A DNA stretch of 64,000 nucleotides from Paracoccus cavernae (GTDB lineage Bacteria > Pseudomonadota > Alphaproteobacteria > Rhodobacterales > Rhodobacteraceae), in assembly GCA_030410095.1 (NCBI GenBank), contig JAUFRC010000001.1, positions 1,252,501 through 1,316,500 on the forward strand. Direction: 5' to 3'. Numbering within the stretch: position 1 is the stretch's first letter; each line of letters begins with the position of its first letter. Below are positions 50,699 through 61,913 of the stretch, piece after piece. The translations under genes and the position numbers were made by a program. Below the pieces are notes generated by a model. That model did not search any database. It was not told the origin of the DNA and was given only the letters and a program-made list of their open reading frames with translations.

Positions 50699-51433
50699 TT
50701 AACCGTGAACGCGGGTATAGGTCCCCTGCCCGGCCAAAATCCCCTTGAAGCCGCCGGGCTCGTCCAGCGAGAAGACGATGATCGGCAGATCGTTGTCGCG
50801 GGCAAGCGCGATGGCGGAAGCGTCCATGACGCCCAGATGCTTTTGCAGCACCTCGTCATAGGTCACGTTCTCGTAACGCTTGGCATCGGCGAACTTCTTG
50901 GGGTCCTTGTCGTAAACGCCGTCGACCTTGGTGCCTTTGAAGATCGCCTCGCAGTTCATTTCATTCGCCCGCAGGGTCGCCGCCGTATCGGTGGTGAAAT
51001 AGGGGTTGCCCGTCCCTGCCGCGAAGATGATGACGCGTTTCTTTTCGAGGTGGCGCACGGCGCGGCGACGGATATAGGGCTCGGCGACCTCGTCCATGCG
51101 GATGGCCGAGATCACGCGGCAATGGATGCCGAGCGCTTCGAGCGCCGCCTGCATGCCGAGCGCGTTCATCACGGTCGCGAGCATGCCCATGTAATCTGCG
51201 GTCGCGCGCTCCATCCCCTGGGCCGAGCCCTGCAGGCCGCGGAAGATGTTGCCGCCACCGATCACCATGCAGATCTCGACGCCGAGATCATGAACCGACT
51301 TCACCTCTTGCGCGATCCGAGCCACGGTCGGCGGATGCAGGCCGTAGCCCTGATCGCCCATCAGGGCCTCGCCCGAGATTTTCAGGAGCACACGGTTGTA
51401 GCTGCTGCTCGTTTGGTTTTGTTGTTCTGACAT
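50699..51433 (-). CDS. pyrH: Uridylate kinase
   Basis: Hexameric UMP kinase of the amino-acid-kinase fold. 244 residues, intact: [76 protein letters not shown] and [11 protein letters not shown]. It opens the pyrH-frr-uppS-cdsA-dxr-rseP-bamA-ompH cluster and is divergent from miaA. Confidence 0.97.
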   Translation of the reverse strand: MSEQQNQTSSSYNRVLLKISGEALMGDQGYGLHPPTVARIAQEVKSVHDLGVEICMVIGGGNIFRGLQGSAQGMERATADYMGMLATVMNALGMQAALEALGIHCRVISAIRMDEVAEPYIRRRAVRHLEKKRVIIFAAGTGNPYFTTDTAATLRANEMNCEAIFKGTKVDGVYDKDPKKFADAKRYENVTYDEVLQKHLGVMDASAIALARDNDLPIIVFSLDEPGGFKGILAGQGTYTRVHG

Positions 51434-51521
51434 CGCGCGCTTCCACCGAGTTTTAGACCGACTGTTTCATTGCCGCATAAAATGTCGCAAAGAGGCCCCA
51501 TGTTCAACCGGAAGATAGCTG

Positions 51522-52404
51522 ATGGGCGCCACACTGCCGCCGGGTCTCGACCCTGACCGCCATATTGTCATCGCAGGCCCCACCGCCAGCGGGAAATCCG
51601 CGCTTGCCCTCGCCATTGCCGAGGCGCAGGGCGGCACGATCGTCAATGCCGATGCGCTCCAGATCTGGTCGTGCTGGCGCATTCTGACCGCACGCCCCCG
51701 CAAGCGACGAGGCCCGCGCGCCCCATGCGCTTTACGGCCATGTCGCGCCGGGACAGGCCTATTCCGTCGGCGACTGGCTGGCCGAAGTCTCGGGGCTGAT
51801 GGCGCGCGCTTCCGGCCGGCTGATCATCACCGGCGGCACGGGCTTTACCTCAGCGCCCTGACGCGCGGGCTTGCGGTGATCCCGCCCGTCCCTGCACAAA
51901 TCCGCGCCGAAGCCGATGCGATCCTTGCGGCGGGCGGCCTTGCCCGCATGATCGGCGATCTCGACACGACCAGCCGCGACAGGATCGACTTGCAAAACCC
52001 CGCCCGCGTCCAGCGCGCATGGGAGGTCCTGACCGCGACCGGCCGCGGCATCGCGGATTGGCAAGCCGAGACCCCGCCCCCTGATCGGCGCGGATCAGGG
52101 CCAGTTTCTGGTGATGAACAGCGACCGCGACTGGCTGGCCGAGCGTATCGCGCGCCGTTTCGCGCAAATGATGGCGCAGGGCGCACTCGACGAGGTTCGC
52201 GCCATTCTGCCGCAATGGGACCCGCGCGCCCAATGGGCCAAGGCGATCGGCGCGCCCGAGCTGATTGCCCACCTCGAGGGCCGGCTGGAGCTCGACGAGG
52301 CGGTCGAACGCGCCATTATCGCGACCCGCCAATATGCCAAATCCCAACGGATCTGGTTTCGCGGCCGCATGAAGGATTGGCGTCACATAAATATCGGAAG
52401 TTGA
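51522..52404 (+). CDS. miaA: tRNA dimethylallyltransferase, frameshifted
   Basis: Adds the isopentenyl group to A37 of tRNAs reading U-initial codons. P-loop IVIAGPTASGKSALALAIAE, IVNADALQIW, YSVGDWLAEVSGLM, LIITGGTGLYLSAL, then the C-terminal ATRQYAKSQRIWFRGRM. Shifts near 51697, 51845 and 52080. About 295 residues. It is divergent from pyrH with only 88 bases between them. Confidence 0.93.
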
Positions 52405-52497
52405 AAGAAATTTCACCAATAGGTCCAATTAACCCTTCCAAAGGTCCGGAAGGCGGAGCATCCTATCAAAAGTTAGATCTGCCGCTCTCCGAACGAG

Positions 52498-53556
52498 ATG
52501 AAAACCCCTCTTCGCCAGATGGATTGGTTGCCCGCATGGGTACGCCGTGACCAACAGTCCAGCACGCATGATCCGCTCGTCGCGCGGCTGCAAAAGGCGT
52601 CGGTCGTCGCGGAAGGCATTCAGGCTCCGGCGCGCCGCGATCCGCGTCTGGACCACCTGCAGGCAGAGCCGCCGCCCCTCTCCGCCAATACTCCCGCGTC
52701 TCCTGCCGCCAGCCGGCCCTATGGCGCGCGACCGACCACGGCGCGGGGCGGGATGCGGCTCCTGCCGATTTCGGACTTCAGCTGGGGCGGTGCGGCAAAA
52801 GGCCTAGGGAGTGCGGCCACGCCACGGGTCTGCGCGGATCATCTGCTGATCTGGCTGGGGACCGGCAGCCTCAGGATCGAGCTGCCGCGCCAGCACCGCA
52901 TGCAGCGCGCGGGATATCTCGCCTTCGTGCCCGCCGGAACGGCTTTTTCGCTGTGGCACGGTCCGGGCGCCGAGGGCGATGTCGTGAACCTTCCGACCGC
53001 GCTCACCCGCCGCCTCGGGGTGGCTTTGCCGCAAAAGCTGATCCTCGGCCGCCCCGTCGAAACCGATGCCGAAATCCTGCAACGCGCCATCCCCCAGCTG
53101 ACCCTGATCGGCCAGCCCAATGACGCCGCCTCGCGGCGCGCGGCGGGGGCGCAGCTCAGCGTGATCGGCTCCGCGCTGTCGCGGCTGCGCGAGGAAGAGG
53201 CTCCGAAGGTCCATCCCAAGGACGACCCGCGCGCCGCGCGACCGCTCAGCGACCGCTATATCGCGCTGGTGCGCCGCGATATGGGCCGCGGGCTGACGAT
53301 TGCGGATTTCGCCCATGCGCTCGGGGTGACGGCGGCGACACTGGACCGCGCCTGCCAATGTTGCCGCGGCCGCGCGGCGCTCGAGCTGCTTTACGACCTG
53401 CGCCTCGAGCGGTCGGTGGCGCTTTTGCGCGAAGGGCGGCTCTCGCCGGTCGAAATCGCGGCCGAGACCGGCTATGTCAGTCTCTCGCACATGAACCGCG
53501 CTTTCATGGCGGGAACCGGTCGCGGCGTCGATTATTTCCGCCACGAGCCGCGCTGA
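52498..53556 (+). CDS. AraC-family transcriptional regulator
   Basis: The C-terminal 100 residues form the double helix-turn-helix: RGLTIADFAHALGVTAATLD, then LELLYDLRLERSVALLREGR and SPVEIAAETGYVSLSHMNRA ending in a FRHEPR tail. A cupin-like sensor domain precedes (YLAFVPAGTAFSLWHGPGAE). The frame is open from 52498, but the first 85 residues are low-complexity and look non-native; the ATG at 52754 (MRLLPISDFSWGG, 267 residues) may be the true start. The effector ligand is unknown. No obvious target gene is adjacent. Confidence 0.75.
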   Translation: MKTPLRQMDWLPAWVRRDQQSSTHDPLVARLQKASVVAEGIQAPARRDPRLDHLQAEPPPLSANTPASPAASRPYGARPTTARGGMRLLPISDFSWGGAAKGLGSAATPRVCADHLLIWLGTGSLRIELPRQHRMQRAGYLAFVPAGTAFSLWHGPGAEGDVVNLPTALTRRLGVALPQKLILGRPVETDAEILQRAIPQLTLIGQPNDAASRRAAGAQLSVIGSALSRLREEEAPKVHPKDDPRAARPLSDRYIALVRRDMGRGLTIADFAHALGVTAATLDRACQCCRGRAALELLYDLRLERSVALLREGRLSPVEIAAETGYVSLSHMNRAFMAGTGRGVDYFRHEPR

Positions 53557-53656
53557 TACCACAGGCAGGCGCGTTGGGCGGGCGGGCGGGCAAAGAAAAG
53601 GGCATGCCCGCCTTTGTGACGACCATACCCCGTTTGTCTTTCCCGATGGTTTCGCC

Positions 53657-54432
53657 CTATTCGGCCTCGACGCCTTCGGCTTCCCGATCGGCCGCACGGC
53701 CACGAAAGCCCTGTGCGACGACGAATTTTTCCGAGGAATCAGAACGGCTTGCCGGCGGCTTCACATTCGCGACTTTGGTGAAGTTGCGCTTGAGCAAAGC
53801 CTGCATCTCGTTCTCGGCCCCGCCTGCCAGCACTTTGGCGACGAAGGTCCCGCCCGGCTCAAGCACATCGAAGGCAAGCTGGGCCGCCGCTTCGATCAGC
53901 GCGACGATGCGCAAATGGTCGGTGCCTTTATGCCCCGAGGCCGAGGCCGCCATATCCGACATCACCACATCGGCGCGCCCGCCCAGCCAGGCCTTGACCT
54001 GATCATCGGCCCCCTCGGAGAGGAAATCGAGCTGGTGGATCTCGGCGCCCGCAATCGGATCGACCTCTTGCAGATCGATCCCGAGAACCGTTCCGACCTT
54101 CTTGCCCGAACGTTCACCCAAGGAATTGACGCGACCGACCGCGACCTGACACCAGCCGCCCGGCGCACAACCCAGATCCACGACCCGCGCACCGGGGACG
54201 AGGAATTTGTACTTGTCGTCGAGCTCGAGGATCTTGTAGGCGGCGCGGCCGCGAAAACCTTCGCGTTTGGCCCGGATGACATAGGGGTCGTTCAATTGGC
54301 GATCCAGCCAAAGCGTACTCGACAGCTTCCGCCCCTTGGCGGTTTTGACGCGCACACGCAGGTCGCGCTGGCCGCGTCCCGAACTTCCTTGCCCGCACGG
54401 CTGCTGCCGCCCGGTTTCTTGCCTTCAGCCAT
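53657..54432 (-). CDS. rlmE: 23S rRNA 2'-O-ribose U2552 methyltransferase, frameshifted
   Basis: RlmE/FtsJ modifies U2552 in the A loop. SAM motif [20 protein letters not shown], acidic [10 protein letters not shown], catalytic-site [20 protein letters not shown] and [18 protein letters not shown], giving the K-D-K-E tetrad. A missing base near 54385 restores the N-terminus [14 protein letters not shown] and RVKTAKGRK. The ATG overlaps the stop of the upstream phosphatase (ATGA). About 258 residues. Confidence 0.93.
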
Positions 54433-55553
54433 CAGGCCACTCCGTTCAAACTCTCCGGCGCGAGAACGCCGTCCCGCACCATCTGTGCATATAGCAAACC
54501 TTCGCGCAGACCGCGATCCGCAACCGACAGACGAGTCGTCGGCCAGATCCGCATCAGAGTCTGCAGGATTGCCGCTCCCGACATGATCAGCGCATGACGC
54601 TCGCGCCCGATGCGTGGATCGGCGCGCCGCCCCTCTGGGCCGAGCATCAAATAGTCGCGGATCACACGATCGATCTGGGCCGAGGTCATGGTCAGACCAT
54701 CGACTTTGGTGCGGTCATAACGGCGCAACCCGAGATGGCTCGCCGCAACCGTAGTGACCGTGCCCGAGGTTCCGATGATCTGGAAGCCGTCCTCGGGCGC
54801 ACCCGCATTCATATAGGGGCGAAGCTCGTGAGCTTCTCCTCGAAATGCCACGACATCAGCGCGAAGCGGCCCTGATCGTCCTCGACATCCTCGAACTGGT
54901 CGCGCAGCGTCGCCACGCCGAGCGGGACCGAAATCCAGTCGACCACCCGCGCGCCGCCCGGCACCGAATTGCGGAACCCGTCCGAGAGCCGCATGATCGC
55001 CCGCGCACGCTCGGTCAGCGGCACGTCCTCAAGGTCGATCCAGACCAGCTCGGTCGAGCCGCCGCCGATATCGACGACCAGCAACTGCTCGGTGCGGTGG
55101 CTGACCAGAGGCGCGCAGGAAATCACCGCAAGCTGCGCTTCTTCCTCCGCGCCGATCACCTCGATCGGCAGGCCGGTTTCGCGCCGGATCATCCGCATGA
55201 AGTCGCGGCTGTTGCGCGCGCGCCGGCACGCCTCGGTCGCGACCAGACGCATATGCGAGACATTGTGCAGATCCAGCTTGCGCTTGCAGACCTGCAAAGC
55301 ATGCACCGTTCGGGCCATCGACGAACGCGACAGCCTTCCTGATGCTTCCAGCCCGTGACCAAGCTGAACGGGCTTGGAAAAGCTGTCGACGACCTGAAAC
55401 TGATTGCCCTTGGGACGGGCAATCAGCATCCGGCAACTGTTGGTGCCGAGATCGAGGGCAGCATAAAGCTCCCCTCCTCGGCTGGGCGGGCGGCAGACGG
55501 CTCAACCGGCAGATCGGGAACGCGTCCGCACCCGCGGGACGCTTGGGCGTCAT
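54432..55553 (-). CDS. Ppx/GppA family exopolyphosphatase/guanosine pentaphosphatase, frameshifted
   Basis: ASKHA-fold phosphatase of about 374 residues. After a 30-residue Pro/Arg-rich N-terminus come YAALDLGTNSCRMLIARPKG, the phosphate-binding LLVVDIGGGSTELVWIDLED and VIGAEEEAQLAV, and IIGTSGTVTTVAA in the second lobe. Shifts near 55470 and 54822 are single-base. Family members degrade polyphosphate or convert pppGpp to ppGpp; which one applies here is not decidable. It is coupled to rlmE, a common pairing in alphaproteobacteria. Confidence 0.85.
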
Positions 55554-55716
55554 GACACACGCCCTCCGATTTTCAAGTTACCCCAAAAGTAGCCACGCAA
55601 CCGGATGCGTTCAAGTCCCAACCCGCAGCTTCGACACGAGCGCCCGCGAGGTCACGTCACAGCGCGCGGCGCAATCGACCCTTCCCCCTCTGCCCGCGAT
55701 AGGCTATGGCGCAGAT

Positions 55717-55881
55717 ATGATCGTGATAGCTTTTCTTCTCATCGGCGCGGCCTACGGCTGGTTTCGTGCCGGCAAGCTCGGCGGCACCCGTGCCGACCGC
55801 GTGCAATATGCTGCGGGTTTCGGCCTCGCCTTTACCGTGATCGGCCTGATCCTCGCCCTTGTGATCACCCGGTCGTTCTGA
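55717..55881 (+). CDS. 54-residue membrane protein
   Basis: Begins MIVIAFLLIGAAYGWFRAGK and ends with a second hydrophobic helix (YAAGFGLAFTVIGLILALVI), so it is a two-helix inner-membrane hairpin. The stop overlaps the next ATG (TGATG), so it is coupled to the vWA gene. The role is unknown; possibly an apolipoprotein-like membrane partner. Confidence 0.7.
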   Translation: MIVIAFLLIGAAYGWFRAGKLGGTRADRVQYAAGFGLAFTVIGLILALVITRSF

Positions 55882-57062
55882 TGTTCCGCCCCTTTCTCGA
55901 CAGTCTGCGTCGGCATGGTGTGCCGGTCAGCCTGCGGGAATATCTGGATCTGCTTGGCGCGATGCAGGCAGGTCTTTCGGATTGGGCGGTCGACAATTTC
56001 TATCACCTCGCCCGCACCGTTCTGGTCAAGGACGAGGCCCATATCGACCGGTTCGACCGCGCTTTCGCGGAAAGCTTCTCGGGACTCGAAGAGCTGCCGA
56101 TCGAGGCTCTGGTTTCGGAGCAAGCCCTTCCCAAGGAATGGCTGGAGAAGCTCGCCGAAAAGTTTCTGAGCCCCGAAGAGCGCGCCGCCGTCTCCGGCCC
56201 CGGAAGCTTCGACGAGCTGATGAAACGCCTGCGCGAGCGGCTGGCCGAGCAACAGGGCCGTCATCAGGGCGGCAACAAATGGATCGGCACGGCCGGAACC
56301 TCGCCCTTCGGCGCTTACGGCTACAACCCCGAGGGCGTGCGCATCGGACAGCACGAAAGCCGCCACCGCCGCGCCGCCAAGGTCTGGGACAAGCGCGAAT
56401 TCCGCGATTTCGACGATCAGGTCGAACTGGGCACCCGCAACATCAAGGTCGCGCTGAAACGCCTGCGTCAATGGGCGCGCCACGGGGCAGCCGACGAATT
56501 GGACCTGCCCGGCACGATCCGCGCCAGCGCCGAACACGGCTATATCGATGTCCAGACCCGCCCCGAGCGGCGCAATGCCGTCAAGGTTTTGCTGTTTCTC
56601 GATGTCGGCGGGTCGATGGACGACCATATGCGGCTGGTGGACGAGCTTTTCTCGGCGGCGCGGGCCGAGTTCAAACATCTCGAGCATTTCTATTTCCACA
56701 ACTGCCTCTACGAGGCCGTCTGGAAGGACAACCGCCGCCGCTGGAATGAAACCACGCCGACTTGGGAGGTGCTCAACCGCTTCGGGCGCGACTACAAGGC
56801 GATTTTCGTCGGCGATGCCGCAATGTCGCCCTATGAAATCGCGGTACCGGGAGGCGCCAACGAGCATTGGAACCCCGAATCCGGCGAGACATGGCTCAGG
56901 CGCGCCCGCGAGGCATGGCCCGATCATGTCTGGCTCAATCCTGTTCCCGCCGAGCATTGGCATCACACCCAATCGACCCGCATGATCCAGGAGATTTTCG
57001 AGGGCCGCATGGCACCCCTCACGCTTCAGGGCCTGTCGCAGGCGATGCGCATTCTGGGCTAA
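55881..57062 (+). CDS. CoxE-like vWA-domain protein
   Basis: 393 residues, intact. N-terminal helical domain (FLDSLRRHGVPVSLREYLDL), a linker rich in Gly and Gln, then the vWA domain beginning VKVLLFLDVGGSMDDHMRLV. The MIDAS reads DVGGS where the classical motif is DxSxS, which is usual in this family. Family members often work with MoxR-type AAA ATPases in metal-cofactor maturation, but no moxR gene is adjacent. Confidence 0.85.
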   Translation: MFRPFLDSLRRHGVPVSLREYLDLLGAMQAGLSDWAVDNFYHLARTVLVKDEAHIDRFDRAFAESFSGLEELPIEALVSEQALPKEWLEKLAEKFLSPEERAAVSGPGSFDELMKRLRERLAEQQGRHQGGNKWIGTAGTSPFGAYGYNPEGVRIGQHESRHRRAAKVWDKREFRDFDDQVELGTRNIKVALKRLRQWARHGAADELDLPGTIRASAEHGYIDVQTRPERRNAVKVLLFLDVGGSMDDHMRLVDELFSAARAEFKHLEHFYFHNCLYEAVWKDNRRRWNETTPTWEVLNRFGRDYKAIFVGDAAMSPYEIAVPGGANEHWNPESGETWLRRAREAWPDHVWLNPVPAEHWHHTQSTRMIQEIFEGRMAPLTLQGLSQAMRILG

Positions 57063-57105
57063 GCCGCCGCATTGACGCCCCCGCAAGCTGCGCGGATAAT
57101 GATCC

Positions 57106-57788
57106 ATGCTTCGCTATTTGCCCTTCATCCTGATCGCGCTCTATCTCGGGGCGATGTATTTCTTCTCCAGCTGGCGGCTGCGGCAGGAGCTGAGCAGCAA
57201 TTCGACGCCCCTTACCCATCCGCGCCTGACGCCGATGCTCGAACGGCTGGGCCGCGCGATGGAGCTGCCGCCGATCCGCGCCCATGTCTACGAGATCGCC
57301 CAGGTCAACGGCCTGGCCGCGCCGGACGGGCGGATTTTCCTCACGCGCGGCTTTCTCGACAAGCTCGACGCGGGTCAGGTCACCGAAGCCGAACTCGCCT
57401 CGGTCATCGCCCACGAGCTCGGTCATGTCGCCCATGGTCACGGCAAGCGGAGGCTGGTCGATTTCGCGGGACAGAATGCCGTCCGGATCGCCCTCGGCAC
57501 GCTGCTCGGCCGCTTCGTGCCCTTCATCGGCCGCTGGCTCGCCGATCTTGCAACCATCGCGATCGTCTCGCGCCTGTCGCGCGACAACGAATACGAGGCC
57601 GACGCCTTCGCCAGCGCCCTGATGATCAAGGCGGGCCTCGGCACCGGTCCGCAAAAAGCCTGTTTCGCAAGCTGGAGGCCCTGACCGGCAGCCGCTCGAC
57701 CACGCCCGCCTGGCTTTTGTCCCATCCCCAGACCGCCAAACGCATCGCCGCAATCGAGAAACTCGAAGAAAAATGGCAAGGCTCGTGA
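57106..57788 (+). CDS. M48-family zinc metalloprotease, one frameshift
   Basis: N-terminal transmembrane anchor (MLRYLPFILIALYLGAMYFF), the zinc motif in ASVIAHELGHVAHGHGKRR and the third ligand region RDNEYEADAFASALMIKAGL. A shift near 57652 restores LFRKLEALTG...AWLLSHPQTAKRIAAIEKL. About 227 residues, similar to HtpX/BepA-type proteases, likely facing the periplasm. Confidence 0.88.
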
Positions 57789-57868
57789 CTTGCCCAAGCC
57801 GCGCAGGCGTTTAATATCCTCCCAGATCCTTTTGGCCTCGCAAAGTTTTTCCTCTGGATGCCCCGCCG

Positions 57869-59088
57869 ATGACCCGTCCTTTCCGCCGCAGGGTCCTCTA
57901 CCTTCCCGGCTATGATCCGATCCCGCCACGCCGCTACCGCGAGCTCTATCGCCGCGAGGGTCTCGAACAGGCGGCGATCTCGGGCTACGGACTGACCTTC
58001 GGCCCCAGACAGGACCGCACCGGTTTCGGCTGGGGCATCGGCGGCGATTTCGACGGCGGGAAAACCGAAGTCGAGGTCGAGGTCCTTCTTTGGGCCGATC
58101 TGGTGCAGGGCTCGATGGGGCAATCGATCGCCGCGACCTATGGCCAGCTCTTGCGTACGGCATGGATCTATATCGGCTCGGGTGCGCTCTTCCGGCTGAT
58201 GCAGCTCAGGCGCGGGCCGGTTCTGGCGGCGCTTTATCCGGTTGTCGTGCTGATCCTGCAGCTGCTGGCGGCGCTGACCTTGGGCGCGGTTCTGGGCGGT
58301 TTGACCGGCTGGGGGCGGCGCGGTTGCTGCCCTATGGCGGCTGGCTCGGCTTGCCGGTCGCGCTAGGCGTGATCTGGGCGGTGCTCGCGTTTTTCCGCCG
58401 CATCGACGGCAAGCTTTTCGCTTATTACCTGATGCATGACTACGCCTTTACCGCCCATCTGAACGGCGCCTATCCCGCCGCGCTCGACGCCCGCATCGAC
58501 TGGTTTGCGAACCGGCTGGCGCGCATCCTGCGCGATGACTGGGACGAGGTGTTGTTGGTGGGCCATTCCTCGGGAGCCTATCTGGCCGTTTCGGTACTGG
58601 CCGATCTCCTCCGCAAGGGCCCGCTGCCCGAGAACGGGCCGAAGCTCTCGCTGCTCACGCTTGGCCATGTCGTGCCGATGGCCGCTTTTCTGCCCGATGC
58701 GGCACGGCTGCGGCGCGATCTGCACGACCTCTCGGCCAGCGCGGCGGTAAGCTGGGTCGATGTCACGGCGCCCGGCGACGCCTGCTCCTTCGGGCTTTGC
58801 GATCCGGTCGCGGTCTCGGGCGTCGAGCCCGACACGCGTCACGGGCCGCTGGTCCTCTCTGCCGCCTTCCGCCAGACGCTTTCTCCCGAGAAACAGCGCG
58901 CCTTGCGCGGTCATTGGTTCCGGCTGCATTTCCAATATCTCTGCGCCTTCGACCGGCCGAAAGATTACGATTACTTCGCGATCACCGCAGGCCCGCTGAC
59001 GCTGGCCGAGCGCTTCGCCAATCGCCACCATTCACCGGGGCGGATCGCCAAACCCGTCAACCGCTACAGATCGAAAGTGGTTGAATGA
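57869..59088 (+). CDS. Membrane-associated serine hydrolase (alpha/beta fold), one frameshift
   Basis: About 406 residues. The N-terminal domain opens with RRVLYLPGYDPIPPRRYREL, a lipase-like strand and loop. Two hydrophobic segments lie in the middle (LYPVVVLILQLLAALTLGAV; WLGLPVALGVIWAVLAFF). The second half has the nucleophile elbow EVLLVGHSSGAYLAVSVLAD and a late acidic/His region with FQYLCAFDRPKDYDYF. The shift near 58322 is single-base. I do not recognise a characterised family. Its stop overlaps the next gene's ATG. Confidence 0.75.
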
Positions 59089-60428
59089 TTCCCCCAAGCC
59101 ACCGTCACGAAAAGGAAAACCATCGGTATGGCGCTTCCTGAGGGATTTCCGCAAAGACATCCTCTCCGCGCAATCGGGCAAGCTCTACCGCGCATGGATG
59201 GCCGAATTCCGCAGCCCTTTCATCCATAGTTTCACCTGCAATGATCCCAAGCTGATCGCGCTCATCCTCAAAGAGCGGCCCGAGGATTTCCCGAAATCGG
59301 GCCGGATGGCCGCGGGGCTCGCGCCGCTTCTGGGCAATTCGAGCTTCATCTCGAACGGCGCGATCTGGCGCCACCAGCGCCGCATCATCGACCCCGCTTT
59401 CGAGGGTGGCAGGCTGCGTCAGGCCTTTCCGCAGATCCTCGCCGCCTCGGATGCGGCCGTGGCGCGGCTCGGGCCTGCGGCCGACGGAACCCCTTCGACA
59501 TCGAGCCCGAGACCGCCCATGTCGCGGCCGATGTGATTTTCCGCACGCTCTTTACCCTGCCGATCGAGGACGAGACCGCCAATGCCGTCTTCTCGGCCTT
59601 CCGCACCCATCAGGATGCCCAGCCGATGGTCAATGCGGGCGGGCTTCTGGCGCTGCCGCGCTGGCTGCATTTCCATTCGCGCCGCACCAAGGCAAGCGCC
59701 GAGCGCATCCGCGGCCTGATCGCGGGCTTGTCGAACAGCGGGCGGAGCGGATTGCGGCAGGCGATGCGCCCGACGATCTGGCGACCAAGATCATGACGAC
59801 GCCCGATCCCGAAACCGGCGCGCTTTTCACCCCGACGGAAATGGTGGACGAGGTCGCGACCTTCTTTCTCGCAGGGCACGAAACCAGCGCCTCGGCCTTG
59901 GCTTGGGCACTTTATCTGCTGGCGCGCAGCCCCGAATGGCAGGACCGGCTTGCGGCAGAGCCCGAGGTGCGCGATTTTTCGCGATTGCGCGACATTCCCG
60001 CCGCCCGCGCGGTCTTCCGCGAGACATTGCGCCTCTATCCGCCGGTCGCCATGACGGTGCGCACCACCACCCGCCCAGAGACCCTGCGTGACCGCAAGGC
60101 CCCCAAAGGCGCGCAGCTCGTGCTCTCGCCGTGGCATCTGCACCGCCATGAACGTCTGTGGGAACAACCCGACGCCTTCGATCCCGCCCGCTGGGAAACC
60201 GAGAACGGCAAGACATGCCAGCGCGAGGCCTTCACCCCGTTTTCGGCGGGACCGCGCGCCTGTCCGGGGGCGGGATTTGCGATGATCGAGGGGCCGTTGA
60301 TCCTGTCTGCGCTCGTGCGCGCCTACCGGATCGAGCAGGGCACGGCAGAGCCCGTGCCGGTTATGCGTCTGACGCTGCGCGGCAAGGACGGGATCAGCCT
60401 GAGGCTGACCCCGCGCATTCGCGCCTGA
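59085..60428 (+). CDS. Cytochrome P450, frameshifted
   Basis: Heme-thiolate monooxygenase of about 448 residues. I-helix FLAGHETSASALAWALYLLA, K-helix ETLRLYPPVAMTVR with E-x-x-R, PERF-like DPARW, and the heme loop FSAGPRACPGAGFAMIEG with its Cys. Shifts near 59092, 59487 and 59735. The most likely start is ATG 59085 (MIPPKPPSRKGKPS), overlapping the previous stop by ATGA after one base is added. It resembles bacterial CYP102/CYP4-like forms. No ferredoxin is adjacent. Confidence 0.9.
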
Positions 60429-60430
60429 AG

Positions 60431-60451
60431 CCGGCTTTGTCTTAAAGCCGG
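60431..60451. terminator. Hairpin between convergent P450 and M32 genes
   Basis: CCGGCTTT and AAAGCCGG form a perfect 8-bp stem. It includes the stop codon of the M32 gene. A T-rich side is present on each strand (stem ends in TTT), so it could end transcription from both sides. Confidence 0.6.
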
Positions 60452-61913
60452 TAGATTTCCGAGAATTTCGTCTCGAGGTAATCGAGCAGCGACAATTCGG
60501 TGATCGTCGTGCCGATGGCGCGTTCGACCAGATCGCGCGGCTCGTACAGCCCGCCGTGACGCTGGACGTTCTCGCGAAGCCATTCGACGCCCGGTGCGGC
60601 ATCCCCACGCGCGAGCGAGGCGTCCAGCTCGGGAACCGCTTCGCGCATCGCCGCATTGAGGCAGCCCGCATAGACATTGCCCAAAGCATAGGTCGGGAAA
60701 TAGCCGAAAAGCCCCACCGCCCAATGGACATCCTGCAAGACGCCATTGGCGGGACGGTCGACAGCAACCCCGAAATCCTTGAGGAATCGGGTGTTCCACG
60801 CCTCGGTCAGATCCTCGACGCCCAAACGGCCCGAGACCAGATCGCGCTCCAGATCGAAGCGCAGCATGATGTGGAGGTTGTACTGGATCTCGTCGGCCTC
60901 GGTGCGGATATAGCCCGGCGTGACACGGTTCACCGTCGCATAGAAGTCGTCGGCATTGGTGATCGAGAGATCATCGAAAGCATCGGACATGCGCTGATGC
61001 AGCCAGCCGGTAAAGGCGCGGCCGCGCCCATCTGGTTCTCGTAGATCCGGCTTTGGCTTTCGTGCACGCCCATCGAGACCCCGCGGCCAAGCGGCGTGAA
61101 GGAGTAATCCTCGTCGATGCCCAGCTCGTAGCTCGAATGGCCGGTCTCGTGGATCGCCGAATAGAGGCAGTTGAACGGATCGGTTTCGACCACGCGGGTC
61201 GTGATGCGGCTGTCCTGCCAGCGCCCCGAACTGAAGGGATGGACCGCGAGATCCATGCGCCCGCGGCTCCAGTCATAGCCGAAAGCGGTGGCGCATTGGC
61301 GCGCGATCCGCAGCTGGGTCTCCTGCGGGAAATCCCCGCCGAGGGTCTTGGGCTGGAAATCCGCACCCAGAACATCGTCGCGCAAAGCGACGAGGCGCGG
61401 ACGCATCGCGTCGAAAAGCGCGGCGATCTGGGCCTGTGTCGCGCCCGGCTCGTAATCGTCGAGCAGCGCGTCGTATAGATCGCCGCCATCGGCCAGAGCG
61501 GCAGCCTCTTCACGCTTGAGGCTAAGGACGTCATGCAGCGTCGGCAGGAAATCGTCGGGCGCATCATTGGCGCGGGCATCGGCCCAGACGCCCTGCGACA
61601 GCGAGGTGACGCGGGCGAGCTCGGTCGCCAGACGCGCGGGTATTTTGGTCGCGCGCTGGTATTCGCGGTCGATCAGATGGACAATCCGCTCTTCGACCGC
61701 ATTTTGCGGATCGGCGGCATCAATCCATTCCCCCAATCGCGGATCTGTGCGGCGCTCGTGCAGCACAGCCTCGATCGCGGCCATCTCCTCGGCCCTTTGC
61801 TCGGTCGCGCCGCGGGGCATGACCGTCTCCTGATCCCAGCCGAGACGCTCGGCAATTGCCGAAAGGGCCTCGGTCTGGCGCTGAAAGGCCAGCAGATGGT
61901 TGAAAGCGCTCAT
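60442..61913 (-). CDS. M32 carboxypeptidase (Taq family), one frameshift
   Basis: About 491 residues. N-terminus LLAFQRQTEALSAIAERLGW with the family ERLGWDQETVMPRGA, zinc motif SAIHETGHSSYELG (HETGH), then GVHESQSRIYENQMG, GYIRTEADEIQYNLHIMLRF, HWAVGLFGYFPTYALGNVYA and LRENVQRHGGLYEP. A missing base near 61030 is the only break. It acts as a cytoplasmic metallocarboxypeptidase. The start overlaps the ctaA stop (ATGA). Confidence 0.95.

Noticed and set aside
52429..52656. 75-residue minus-strand frame after miaA
   Set aside because: No motif or coupling; it overlaps the 5' part of the AraC frame and may be a shadow. Left out for lack of support.
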